Source: Blastobasis lacticolella (taxonomy: Eukaryota > Arthropoda > Insecta > Lepidoptera > Blastobasidae). Taken from it: a stretch of DNA of 64,000 bases. The stretch covers positions 12,788,001 to 12,852,000 of the forward strand of contig LR990060.1 in NCBI GenBank assembly GCA_905147135.1. The letters are read 5' to 3'. This document shows, in pieces, positions 21,401-31,116 of this stretch. The notes below the pieces were generated by a model. The model made no database searches. It saw nothing but the letters and a program-made list of their open reading frames with translations, and was not told the DNA's origin. The position numbers and the translations under genes are program-made. Within the stretch, counting starts at the first letter, position 1, and every line of letters starts with the position of its first letter.

Positions 21401-22234
21401 ATTGTTTATTTTTATACTAGTTCTGGGTAGGTTGATAGCTGTATTTTATACCATGACTATAATAGTTTACAGATGTAAGATATACATGACAAAGATCTGA
21501 GTCTATTCCGAGTTTCCCTCCATGTCCAGTCCAGTCAGTTTTTAGACTTCACATATAGATAGATAGATAGATAAACTCTTTATTGCACACAAAATTACAG
21601 GAAAGAACATTTAACAGGTCTATTTAAACATTGTGGGCAAAGGCGGCCTTATCGCTACAAGCGATCTCTTCCAGGCAACCCTTGTCTAGAAAGAGAAAAA
21701 GATACAAATCAGTCAGACGAGCAACAAAAATAGCATTAATCATCACAGATGATATAGGTACCTACTTATCACATAAACCTTCATGGAATATTCATTTTCA
21801 TTTAGAAGAACACAGAAAGACATACACTGTCGACATACTAGGCTTTTAGATCAACAACAGGTTAACAAGATCAAGTTAAATCGAAGACTGTATTTATATT
21901 ATAGTACTAATTTCTTATTGCTAATCTCACTTGCATGTTGCCAACATCGGTTAAAGGATACCAAAGCGCGCAACTCAAAAAAACTCAGAAAAATCTTATA
22001 AAAGGCACCTTGTTAAAACGAATACCTTTTCACACCTTATTTGCAGAACTTGTAACCTAATGATAAATCACACCATTAGGTATAATAAATAAATTGTAAA
22101 CTGTATGTAATACGTACCTCCCAGTGAGTAAAACTTAAGGTTTCACCGAACCATTGACTAAGACATCCCGACAGCTTCTCATTGGTAAGACCTGGTGAGA
22201 TATGAAGTAGGCTCGTATTATCTTCAGCAGCCAT
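15308..22234 (-). CDS. Ecdysteroid-kinase-like protein (EcKL/CHK kinase-like), distal copy, complete coding region
   Basis: Coding exons are 22234-22118 (39 codons), 19778-18744 (345) and 15424-15308 (38 plus TGA), giving 422 aa, with the same phase-0 intron positions as the proximal gene. Motifs: VQVILKNIP lysine (about residue 76), FFKNEINFY glutamate, HGDSWTNNF Brenner motif, and LIDFQLARCASPILDVA metal-binding site. All expected catalytic residues are present, so the product is probably active. Intron 1 (2.3 kb) and intron 2 (3.3 kb) are filled with repeats. If intron 2 is retained, the frame continues to 18609 and ends after about 45 unrelated residues; this is less likely than the conserved last exon. 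ATG 22234 follows an acceptor (TTTCAG|GTGTCATC), implying an upstream non-coding exon. Substrate unknown. Confidence 0.92.
15484..15803 (-). repeat. R1 SINE-like repeat in distal EcKL intron 2
   Basis: Well preserved; the tRNA-like head is cut at GACTCGTAAGCC. It ends about 60 bp from the acceptor of the last EcKL exon. Confidence 0.8.
15835..16028. mobile_element. Palindromic MITE (AAAAAGCGTGAGAGCAAATC ends)
   Basis: Long inverted halves: CAGAAACAAAAAGCGTGAG...TAAGGTCCATTTTTGTAT and its reverse complement, joined by GGCTTTTGAAAAGCGGAGCG. A second copy is at 32903-33096. It lies in distal EcKL intron 2, upstream of the last exon. Confidence 0.8.
16300..16650 (-). repeat. R3 repeat in distal EcKL intron 2
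   Basis: Core in minus orientation: GCAAACGGGCCACCTGATGG, then CATAGGCGGCGGTGACC complement and GCTCATTCCACATCCGAATC. One of about ten R3 copies. Confidence 0.7.
17391..17812. repeat. R4 repeat followed by an inverted R4 copy
   Basis: Plus copy 17391-17643 (GTACGGCAGAGTAGAATAGC ... CCTAAGTCTTGCAGTGAAC, GATGATGATGAT end) is followed by a minus copy, about 17660-17812 (AATGGAAAACGCTGC ... CTATTCTACTCTGCCGG). The pair forms an imperfect palindrome inside distal EcKL intron 2. Confidence 0.7.
18388..18582 (+). repeat. R4 repeat just downstream of distal EcKL exon 2
   Basis: CACCAACCCATTACACTCGT to GCAGTGAATTGTTATGGG and GATGATGATA. Confidence 0.7.
18744..19778 (-). CDS. Distal EcKL, coding exon 2 (kinase core)
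   Basis: Begins after AACTTTCAG at YVSDTGKGDSYLSELMRI and ends ...AMQTESE before GTAAGG. It is one codon shorter than the proximal exon (YVSDT against YVSDAT). Most residues are identical to the proximal copy and all kinase motifs are kept. Confidence 0.94.
19935..20080 (-). repeat. 3' end of a LINE with a TTTC-repeat tail (distal EcKL intron 1)
   Basis: GAAA repeats on the plus strand, then ATATTTATTACAAAGGACGC to AATTATAGGGTTCCCAGTGG. The copy at 62068-62207 is nearly identical including the tail. Antisense to LINE direction. Confidence 0.65.
20210..20247. repeat. Perfect hairpin, 17-bp arms, 4-base loop
   Basis: Arm TTGAAACAAAATTACAT, loop AGCA, then the exact reverse complement. In distal EcKL intron 1. 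Confidence 0.9.
20699..21002 (+). repeat. 152-bp direct tandem duplication in distal EcKL intron 1
   Basis: Two adjacent units starting TGTGTGAGGCC and TGTGCGAGGCC, each containing CTAACTCTGATATCAAATT and GGATATGTCACAC and ending GGCTATTAA.TGAATTA. Non-coding. Confidence 0.8.
21550..21690 (-). repeat. CR1-like LINE 3' end with GATA tail, distal EcKL intron 1
   Basis: TAGATAGATAGATAGATAAAC then TCTTTATTGCACACAAAATT and AAGCGATCTCTTCCAGGC in minus orientation. Similar 3' texts occur near 53215-53250 and 55805-56000. Confidence 0.5.
22118..22234 (-). CDS. Distal EcKL, coding exon 1
   Basis: Encodes MAAEDNTSLLHISPGLTNEK through SFTHWE, then a GTACGT donor. It is paired with the proximal gene's first exon by length and sequence. 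Confidence 0.9.
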
Positions 22235-22242
22235 GATGACAC

Positions 22243-23239
22243 CTGAAATAAGACAATCATATAGCATTATAGCAGAAAACTCAATTCTATACAAATAGAA
22301 GTCTTTGATTCTATTATAAAATAATATTTTTACAACAACGGCAATGAGACTGTGACACTTATAATTATTGATTGTTTTGCCAAACAGAATGATACCATTC
22401 TTACTACACTGTGCTGATTTTTGTCCTAGATTTTTCAGCAATATTACAAAATTATGAACTAATAATAATTTAGAATCACAGATATTAGTTATAAATTTAT
22501 AACAATGTTTAGAACTAGGAGTTAATTCAGATGTTTAGAATTTATGAATTAGGAGGAAAAGTATTCGGTTAAATTAGCTTTTATAAATTCAAGTACTTGC
22601 TTTTAAAAAAACTCAAGTAACTTAAATTAAAAAGTAAGTGCTATAGTTACTTAGTGTAAATAAAGTTTTAAACCAGAAATCGATTTTGAAGGTTATGAGT
22701 TCCTGAATTTGATGTAAGTAGTTATAAATATATCACAGTTAATAAGAGTAACTAATTAATAATTATTTAGCAGGAATAATTTACAAATACTTAATCAAAA
22801 ACTTTACGTCAAGTTAATAATCATTTAGTTATCATTTACCTTTGTTATTTGGATGTTCGTTCGATATGCTCTAAACTAAAATATTTTCATAGAATATTTT
22901 CAGTATCTATACACACCAGACAACTGTACATATAATTAAACAACTTCACTTTTCCCCGCCAGCCGCTATATAAATATTTCGATTTTCATAGGGTGGGAGG
23001 GCCGGCGGATGCGGCCTGCCGGAAGTATTGCCAGCGTATTGCTTTTATTAATGGCTCAAATCGGTAAGAATAGAATGAAAACGGATGGTGCAAATTTAAT
23101 ATAAACGCCATATATTGTGCCTCGTCGGTTCAAGGTGCTCTTGACCTGATTTTTTTTTAAATATATTCAATTTGATCGAGATATGTACGTCGCGGTCTTT
23201 CCCGTCCAACGCTTCCATTCCATCCTGCGGTAGTCTGTG
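22243..23239. promoter_or_regulatory. Upstream region of the distal EcKL gene
   Basis: The only GC-rich block (about 22960-23060, including GGCCGGCGG and CGGCCTGCCGG) lies 700-800 bp upstream of the coding start, next to a TATATAAATA word. This is a plausible location for the promoter and non-coding exon. Inference from position and composition. Confidence 0.25.
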
Positions 23240-24410
23240 CTCCTGACAGGCGCGGATCCAGGGGGTGGGGGGGGGGCAATGGGTGCAGTTGCCCCCAACT
23301 CTGACTCACAATCGCCTAAGGTTTAGTGAACCAAGCAGCCAAAATTTCGAAAAATTGAAGCTCGCTGCGTTCGCTCATTTCTTTTATTGACTAGGTATAT
23401 CAATCACTCCAACTTTTTAGAACAGAGATGTTAAAAATTTCGAGTTCGCGTCGCTCGCTCATTCTTTGCCTTCAGTTTTGTCATACTATACACCAATCTT
23501 TCAAAACCTAAAATTCCGAGCTCGCTACGCTTGTTCAATTATTCATATTAACAATCACTTTAGCTTTTAAGAACCATAATGTTAAAAGTTTCGTGCGCCC
23601 TCCCATTGCTCATTTAAGAATTTTAATTTCGTTTTTTGTATTTTTTTACGATCAGTATCACACATCATCACAGCACCTAAGCCAAAATGTCAAAAAATTC
23701 GAAGTCGCTGCGCTCGCTCATTAATTTATTGGTCACCCCAGCTTTTAAGATCCAAAATATCGTTTAAAATAACGCTCGCTTCGCTCGCTCATTCATAGGT
23801 TTCAGTTACAGTTTACTATTACTTACCTTTCACCAAGTTCGTTGCGGTCGCTCATTCATTAATTTCCCTAAGTTACTTTTGTAAACATCACCTATTGCTA
23901 TTTAAACCACAAAATATTTAAAATTTCGACCCAAAATGTAAAAAATTTCGAGGTCGCTTTGCTTGCTCATTCATAGGTTTCAGATACTTTTCTTATTATT
24001 TACCTAGCTCGTTGCGGTCACTCATTCATTGATTTCCTTAAATTACTATTGCGAGGATCACCCATTGCTGTTAAGACCCAAAATGTCTAAAATTCGCGTC
24101 GCTCGCTCATTAATTAAATGATTTTGATTTTGAATTTTATAGCCCAGGTTATCACGAATTACAAGCTTACTCCGCGTGCTCATTCATTCCATTGTCACTC
24201 CAGCTTTTAAGACCTCAAACGTAAAAAATGACGATCTCGCTCCGGTCGTTCCTCCATTAATCACCGCAGCTTTTAAGACCCAAAATGACAAAAATTTCGA
24301 GCTCGCTCTACTCGCTCACACATTCGTTGTTCTCCCCCAGGATTTAAAACCTAAAATTTCTGAGCTCGCTTCGCTCGCTCATTGATTTATTATTCACCAC
24401 ACTAAAAAGG
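23240..24410. repeat. Degenerate array built on GCTCGCTTCGCTCGCTCATT
   Basis: About 14 occurrences of a GAGCTCGCT(N)CGCTCGCTCATT-like word at about 70-80 bp spacing, separated by AT-rich text with CTTTTAAGACCCAAAATG. The left edge (23240-23300) has CAGGCGCGGATCCAGG and a G-run, resembling a hAT-like terminus, but no matching right terminus was found. Reading frames inside are not convincing. Confidence 0.75.
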
Positions 24411-24785
24411 GCAAAACCAACTCATACATACCGCTTAGTCAAAAAGAGTTTGTTTATTTATTTATATATTTGTAGGAGTACCAACAGCTGTACATTACAA
24501 TGTATAAAGTTCTAGTATAAAACAGTAAGCCAATTATAGGTTCTCGCCAGTAAAAGTTGGTAGTATATTTCTTTTATATGTACACTACGTCATTGATATT
24601 GCTTGTATGATAGGAGACCCTTTCATTTTTCGGTACCTCTTTTTTGACTCTATAATTAAGGATTTTTTTTTTGTAAAATATAGAACTTCTTTGGTTGTGA
24701 CTTTTACAAAAATACAGCAAAAAGTGTATAAAATGTTGGAATATGGCTACACCGGATGTACGCCATGAATATCCTACCAAACTAG

Positions 24786-25360
24786 CAGCGTTGCCAATTT
24801 AGCATTTTATATGCTAAATTTGGCAGATTTTCTTTCTATTTAGCATATTGTTTTGTCGTTTAGCATATAGCATATTTTTTTAGCATAATAAAATAAAATG
24901 AAATTTAAAAGAAAATATGAGACGATCGACGAGTTCAGTTTCATATTTTAAAAAATCCCCAGTAAAAAAAACTTTTTGGCAGGTGGATACCATTGGTAGA
25001 CAAACAAAATTACTTCTTTCCCTCTTCTCCATAAAAATGAGGGAGAAAAAACAACTTTAATCAAATCGTTACCTACGAAATTTAAAATAAATGAAGGTGG
25101 GTGGAAAAATTACTATCATACCAGGAGATGAGATTAACATTTTGTAAAAAAAATTGTTTTAAACTTGGTATTTAAAGTTTATTTTATACCTCAATATGCC
25201 TCCTATTACTTAATTAGTCTGTATATTTGATAATAACTGATTAAAACTTAACATTAATTTGGCATTTTCTTTTAGCACTTTATTAAAAAAATTAGCATAT
25301 TTTTGGCATTTTTTTAACAGCAAATTAGCATATTTCGTGTTAGCCTAGTTGGCAACACTG
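24786..25360. mobile_element. hAT non-autonomous transposon with TTTAGCATAT subterminal repeats
   Basis: Termini CAGCGTTGCCAA and inverted CAGTGTTGCCAA are flanked by perfect 8-bp duplications CAAACTAG (24778-24785 and 25361-25368). Both subterminal regions carry repeated TTTAGCATAT/AAATTAGCATAT words, typical of transposase-binding sites. The interior is AT-rich and non-coding. Confidence 0.92.
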
Positions 25361-25789
25361 CAAACTAGAGAGGTGTTCATATTCGAGGTTTCTAGCATGA
25401 AGATGGTTAGGAAGGAGTGGACTATTATTATAATTTTCATTCAATCGCATTATAGAGACACGTCATATCGTGCTACGGGGAAGCAATTAGAGAACATTTA
25501 TACGTCTTTTTCATATTTATGCAACAGCAATATAAACGTTGAAGTAAATATTAATGCCAAAATAATGAAAACAAAATTATACAGGTATTATATTTAGCTA
25601 CATAGAATAATATGATTATATGTAAGTTGTTTTGATCACGTTGATCGCGGTTGGTCGGGCGGGGCGAATGGCGGCGCGCCAAAACCCGAAGTTTTTAGGC
25701 GGGAATGTTTCATCGTCACTCTCATCACCGCGGCTGTCACTATGGTTAATGTTGCGTCGGTCGATCTATATTTAACGATTACCAATGAC

Positions 25790-25958
25790 CATTGGCGTAT
25801 CTAGGGCTATTTTCCAGGGGGGGCCTGGCCCCTGAGGTGGCCGATGAAGCCGAGTCAATCGCCAATGTACAGCCAGTGAGCACCCCATCCTTGGGTGGGC
25901 ACCAGACCATTCTGGGGTGGGCACGGCCCACCCGGCTCCTCCCCTTCCTACGCCTATG
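25790..25958. mobile_element. Small hAT MITE (CATTGGCGTAT type)
   Basis: Starts CATTGGCGTATCTAGG and ends inverted CATAGGCGTAGG, with 8-bp duplications CCAATGAC at 25782-25789 and 25959-25966. The interior is GC-rich with GGGGGCCTGGCCCC. Same family as 30228-30375. Confidence 0.88.
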
Positions 25959-26324
25959 CCAATGACGAAAGCGCAAAGAAGTTTCTGTTACGGTTACATA
26001 GCATCCACTTTGAGATATAGGCTAATAATTTTGGGTAATTAATTATTACAAATAATAGCTCTTTCATCCATAAAGCGCTTATTGCACAAAAAAAGTGTAA
26101 ATATTGTGGCATCGGTCCCTTAGAATCTTGTGGACCTTTCTTCTAAAAACACAATTTGCTAACCCATACCAGTATGTACATCATGAAAATATGTAAATTC
26201 GTCAAATATAACCCCAATCACAGAAATGTTTCATTTCTGTGACCCCAATATATTCGCTCAATACAGTACCCTGTCAACTCGCACGGTGAGAGATCGCGAA
26301 CGCAAAATATACATGCATTGTCCC

Positions 26325-26452
26325 ACCATCATCACAGCCCGTAACAGTCCACTGCAGGACTTAAGGCCTCTCCCATGAAAGGGAAGGTTATTGCCATAAT
26401 CTCCACGCTTGGCAGGCGGGTTGGAGATCGCAGTGTTGTAAATATATTGTCC
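26325..26452 (-). repeat. R4 repeat, 3' half
   Basis: CATCATCACAGCCCGTAACA to GGCAGGCGGGTTGGAGATCG in minus orientation. Confidence 0.65.
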
Positions 26453-27034
26453 CAATACCAGTTTATTTGTAAATAATTGTAGCCATATGTGTCTCAAAAT
26501 TTATAATAAACTGCCGCATGACCTAAAATACTTAAAAGGCGTTACGTTCAATAATGAGCGGAATAGGTACCTACTTGTCTAATTACTAAAACTTTTTATT
26601 TACTTCCAGATTTTTATAATTTTAATTTAGATAGGTAAGTAATTGTTACAAAGTCGTTGTCATTGTTCTTTTAGATATTTATATTTTATAATATTAGTTT
26701 AATATACCTATAGTACCTACATCTGTATGTATGAGACAAATATTTAATGTTGAACGAAGATAAAATAAATATTTTCCATTTATGTAACACAGTAAAACAA
26801 TATTGATTTTATGATTATGATTATGTTATTCATTCAAGTACTATGAGGCAAATGTAGGTACAGTATGTAGACCAGCAGCATGGCTAGCACAAATGTGCTC
26901 TCACGCACGATAAGCGAATGAGGCACTACTTAAATACTGCTATCATCTCTTATCTCTTATCTTATCTCATCAACTTAGTATTTAGAGAAGGAAACAAACG
27001 CTCTCTCACGGCGCAATTTACATTACATTTTTTT

Positions 27035-27262
27035 TGTAATGCGACGTACAAACAGTCAGGCGGGCCACCTGATGGAAAGTGGTCATCGCCGCTTATGGAC
27101 ATCAGCCACATCAGGGACTCTACCAATGCGTTGCCCGCCGCTAAGGAGACCTCTAATATACGTTATTCCACATTCGAATCGTACGAGCGAGAAACGGTCT
27201 TCGCGTGGATATTACTAGAAGGTCTACGTAATGGGGATGAGTACCCAGCCCGCGGCGGATAC
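27035..27262 (+). repeat. R3 repeat
   Basis: GGCGGGCCACCTGATGGAAA to ATTCGAATCGTACGAGCGAG and GGGGATGAGTACCCAGCC. Confidence 0.7.
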
Positions 27263-27415
27263 TAGGAAGGATAGTACGATTTGAGTAGGATAGACATGAT
27301 TTATACCTACGTTCTCCTAAGTGTGCACCTTGGTCTCAAAATCCTGTATTTTGAAATCATGACTTCATGGATTCATTTTGCACTCAACATGCAAAAGCCT
27401 AAAAGGACTTGAGGT

Positions 27416-27668
27416 GTCCGGCAGAGTAGAATAGCACCAACCCCTTACACTCGCGGGTGTCGTACGAGGCGAGGTCGTACTAATGTTTTCGAGGCATAAG
27501 ATTTAGGGTCTCCGTAGGCTGGTAAATGGGCAGTGTTTTCCATTGTGATATATACAACACTGCGATCTCCAACCCGCTTGCCAAGCATGGAGATTATGAC
27601 AATAACCTACCCTTTCGTGGGAGAGGCCCTAAGTCCTGCAGTGGACTGTTATGGGATGTGATGATGAT
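27416..27668 (+). repeat. R4 repeat, full length
   Basis: GTCCGGCAGAGTAGAATAGC to CTGCAGTGGACTGTTATGGG, ending GATGATGATG. Confidence 0.75.
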
Positions 27669-28618
27669 GCTAAATGAGTTACGTAGGTGAATCATTTTTA
27701 GAAATGTCATCAGACACAATCACTGTTCCTCTGAATGATTTTTGGTTTGGATCTATGATGGTACCGTAGCTCTAAATATACTTCTTCCGTTCCGAGCAAT
27801 ATATAAATATTATATAGGTACGTGTATATGTGTAGGGCTCTGTATAAGGGGTTTGGTCGTCTAAAGGGTTCCACCTCCAAAAAAGTTTGAGCAACGCTGG
27901 CCTATAGTTTTGTTGGACGACACATTCAAATTTTGGTACCTATTTTTTGTATGGGCCGTGAACGGTTTCCTTTAATAATTTTTCAAAGCGCACTATTCTA
28001 TAATGCCACAGCCATACTATTATGGAAAGATTTGCGTTAAATTGTTGCGTTTTAAAGAGGTGCATTGCTTAGTTATGGCAACGTTACGTTTTTTTTCAAT
28101 GTGGCCGAATACTTTGCCGTAGATCGAACACGAAGTTTTATCGCGATAACGCAAACGCGTATCTTCGTGTGGCCGTAGCGTTAGAATAGATAAGTGGAAT
28201 GCAATGCAACCTTCTGCATATAAATTTTTTTCTCTATTAATGCAACACGGATTACCATTTTTCTTCTTTTAAAATTTTTCCCGCCGGCACGCTGACAATG
28301 GCTGTATAAAACATCGCCTTTGTCTTTCCACTAACCTATAACCGTTCCCGCCCAACTTTCAAGCGCCATTTAAAAGAGCAATTTCCAAAGAGACGTTCGT
28401 TGCATCGCCCTCCTCTTTTTCTAAAAAATAGAAGTGCCTTTACCTCGTCGTGAAACCGTTTGAAACTCTGGTGAAGTTGGCAAGTTTGAGGACAAGTTAA
28501 ATTCATATTTGCATAATTTCCCGCCCGGTGGTCGCTGAGTTACTGCTGGCGGAGCTAGGAAGCTTTGTTGTACCAAAAAAAGTATTGAATCAATCGACTG
28601 ATCATTGACCTTTACTTC

Positions 28619-28963
28619 GAGCGTCGGTGGCCGAGTGGTTATGGTATCCGATTCGTAAGCGAGAGGAACCGGGTTCGAATCCCACTGCGGCCATGTACCA
28701 ATGCCTTTTTTCTATTAAAATATAAAAACTGAAAAAAAATATTGAATACTAACCGATACTCATACGGTGGGGGAAAATATCGTGATGAAACCTGAACATT
28801 TAGGCGACTGGAAGTTCCCCCCCCCTGATAGCAGGGTCACGGAGGTCAGATGGCAGTCGCTTCACTGTAATTACCTGATCTGCCAAATGCTGGATTATGG
28901 CCAAGGCGTGGGCGAGAGCATAACCGGGACATTAACGCCAAGACTATTATTTTGTTTATTTAT
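28619..28963 (+). repeat. R1 SINE-like repeat with full tRNA-like head
   Basis: Head GTGGCCGAGTGGTTATGG and GGGTTCGAATCCC, then CATGTACCAATGCC and body to ACCGGGACATTAACGCC. The head does not fold as a complete tRNA (acceptor arms do not pair), so it is a SINE and not a tRNA gene. Confidence 0.85.
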
Positions 28964-28998
28964 TGACCTTTACCTCACACTAGCGGTCTATAATTTTT

Positions 28999-29230
28999 CT
29001 TAATCATCATCATCAAGAGACAGCCTGTACTAGTCCACTGCTGGATATGGGCCTCCTCCTACTGTCTCAATGCACCCTGTCCTCGGCTTGTTGCATCCAG
29101 CATTCACCTGCAGCCGATCAAAAATTGTTACTTCACCTGGAAGGAACTTCCTACACTGTGTACCCATGTATAGTTTTGAGCCATGCCATAATAGGAGACA
29201 GCACCGGATCATGCCATGCAAATGATAGAT
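28999..29230. repeat. LINE-derived repeat (CCACTGCTGGATATGGGCC)
   Basis: CATCATCATCAAGAGACAGC then TAGTCCACTGCTGGATATGG and CTTGTTGCATCCAGCATTC, a common lepidopteran RTE-like 3' end. Short frames here are not genes. Confidence 0.5.
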
Positions 29231-29740
29231 AGACTGACTGATAGGTGGTAGTTTCTCGGATATTTTATTCTTCGCTCTCAGCTCAACCTACCAAACCCGC
29301 AAGTGGTCAATGTTTTTAAAAATGTGGTCTGCGGCCCTCGAGTTCCCAGTAGTAAATAGGACCGGGGCGATGAGTTTCCTTCGAGACAAAATTGTGATGT
29401 AATTTTCTTCGCCAAAAATACCTAACGTTGGTTTAAGCCTTTGGCATAGTGTACGTACTATGTCAAAGGCAAAGCAGATAGCATATCGTAATACCCAAAT
29501 CCGGTAGAAAAGAAGCTATCATTGCTATGGGCGTCACAGGTCTAAGTTTACGCTTAGGTTACAACCAGTTTTAGTTATAAAGAATTTATGATAAAATAAT
29601 GCTTTGGTCATATAATGAGGCATGGGGATTACATCGAGAAACTGATCATCATTCGATGATCGATGTTCTGACCAAGTGAAAGATACACAAAAATCAACTT
29701 TATATCCAATTCTATCCTTGAAATAAGTCTCTTTGTAAAG

Positions 29741-30034
29741 TTAAACCACAACACATTCCTTAGAAATACCAGCAGTATACTTAGACCGAACTATGAACAT
29801 AATATAATTATACCCCAAACTAATGATAATTTATTCTTTAAAAGCACATATGTAAATGGTATTAAAATATTTTATAATTTACCTTATGAAGTAAAAAAGT
29901 TGGATGGTATCAAATTTAAATCAACGCTTAAAGATTGGCTGTTACAAAAGTCATTCTACAGTCTATCTGAATTCTATAATTATAGAAATTATACCTACAT
30001 TGTTAATTTCCTAAAATTTAAGGCTTTGTTTTAA
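29741..30034 (+). pseudogene. Non-LTR retrotransposon ORF C-terminal fragment
   Basis: An open frame without an ATG start reads ...HNTFLRNTSSILRPNYEHN, then GIKIFYNLPYEVKKLDGIKF and TLKDWLLQKSFYSLSEFYN, ending at TAA 30032-30034. (I)xxFNxLPxExK...FKxxLKxxLLxxxFYSxxEF is the usual tail of Jockey-type reverse transcriptases. Confidence 0.65.
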
Positions 30035-30227
30035 ATTAAGATAATTATTTTGTTAATTTTAGAGACTATTACCATTGTTAAAGACCTACATCTAAAAGTG
30101 TTAAAATGGCAGGTATTTGTCTGTTTTAATATTAGCTTATTTATAATAGGGTACCATCATCTAGAATATTCTACGTCCGAAATGGACAACACTGTACTTA
30201 ATAAGAAATTATTGTCAGTGTCCTACA

Positions 30228-30375
30228 CATTGGCGTATCTAGGGGTATTTTCCAGGGGGGGGGGCTGGCCCCTGAGGTGGCCGATAAAGCCGAGTCAATC
30301 GCCAAAGTACAGCCAGTGAGACCCCCTCCTGGGGTGGGCACGGCCCATCCGGCCCCCCCTCGTGCTACGCCTATG
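30228..30375. mobile_element. Small hAT MITE (CATTGGCGTAT type), second copy
   Basis: Same ends and interior as 25790-25958 but inserted in a different target, GTCCTACA, duplicated at 30220-30227 and 30376-30383. A run of G (about 10) follows TTTTCCAG. Confidence 0.9.
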
Positions 30376-31116
30376 GTCCTACAATAAAATATTTCTATTC
30401 TAATTTATAAATCGCCAAAATTGCAACAGTCAGAGGTCGCTGGAGACAATGTATCCGTTCCCGAATAGTCTCCCACCATGGCCACGATCTTCAGACATGA
30501 AGGACCGACTATATTGTTTTGGTTACCATTATCTAACTATTGTATATGCGAAAAGGATAAACTGGCCCATTGGCTATGTTTTTGCAATAAAGTACTTACT
30601 TACCTGAGAGAGATATGGTAAAAAACCCGTGTTTTTTTATGATTTATTAGAAACAAACAGTCTTATACAGAATACAATTTCAAAAGAATATTATAAATAC
30701 AGACCTACAGTTTCCTAGATTGAATACATAAAAACAAACTAAACGATCTATATTATACATAAAATATCATAAAAATAAACTACATAAATTAGATGTGTAT
30801 CAACAATCTTTAACATTCTTTTTAAAACAATTCCTTTTCATTCATTTAAGTTTTTAGTATTGTATTATTAATTTATTTGGAAAACCACCAGCATATTACA
30901 TAGCAATAGCCTAACCATAACTATAGTTAGCCAATTAAAGGTTTCCATTCTACGCTTGACCGCACTTACGCGTTACCAAAATTATAAAAGTGCCATATTA
31001 GTTGTAGATTTATCCTAAAGACGGACTTATACCTTAATTATCGAAAAGTGCCATTATTAGTTATAGTTTAGTAAAGACAAACTGATACATTAGTGATAGA
31101 AAGCGCCAAATTAGTT

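Larger units (their letters stand above)
25967..28610. other. Gene-free stretch with R3 and R4 repeats
   Basis: Apart from the R4 copies at 26325 and 27416 and R3 at 27035, sequence is unremarkable. A GC-richer block at 28280-28560 (TTTCCCGCCGGCACGCTG, CGCCCGGTGGTCGCTGAG) has no recognisable gene. Confidence 0.4.

Noticed and set aside
24176..24385. 69-codon ORF in the GCTCGCT array
   Set aside because: The peptide is a repeat artefact (ELA.LAH recurring) of the array.
28620..28695. A tRNA gene
   Set aside because: Boxes A and B are present but the acceptor arms do not pair and the downstream body is a dispersed repeat, so this is a SINE head. The same applies to the tRNA-Gly-like heads of R2, e.g. 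63908-63985.
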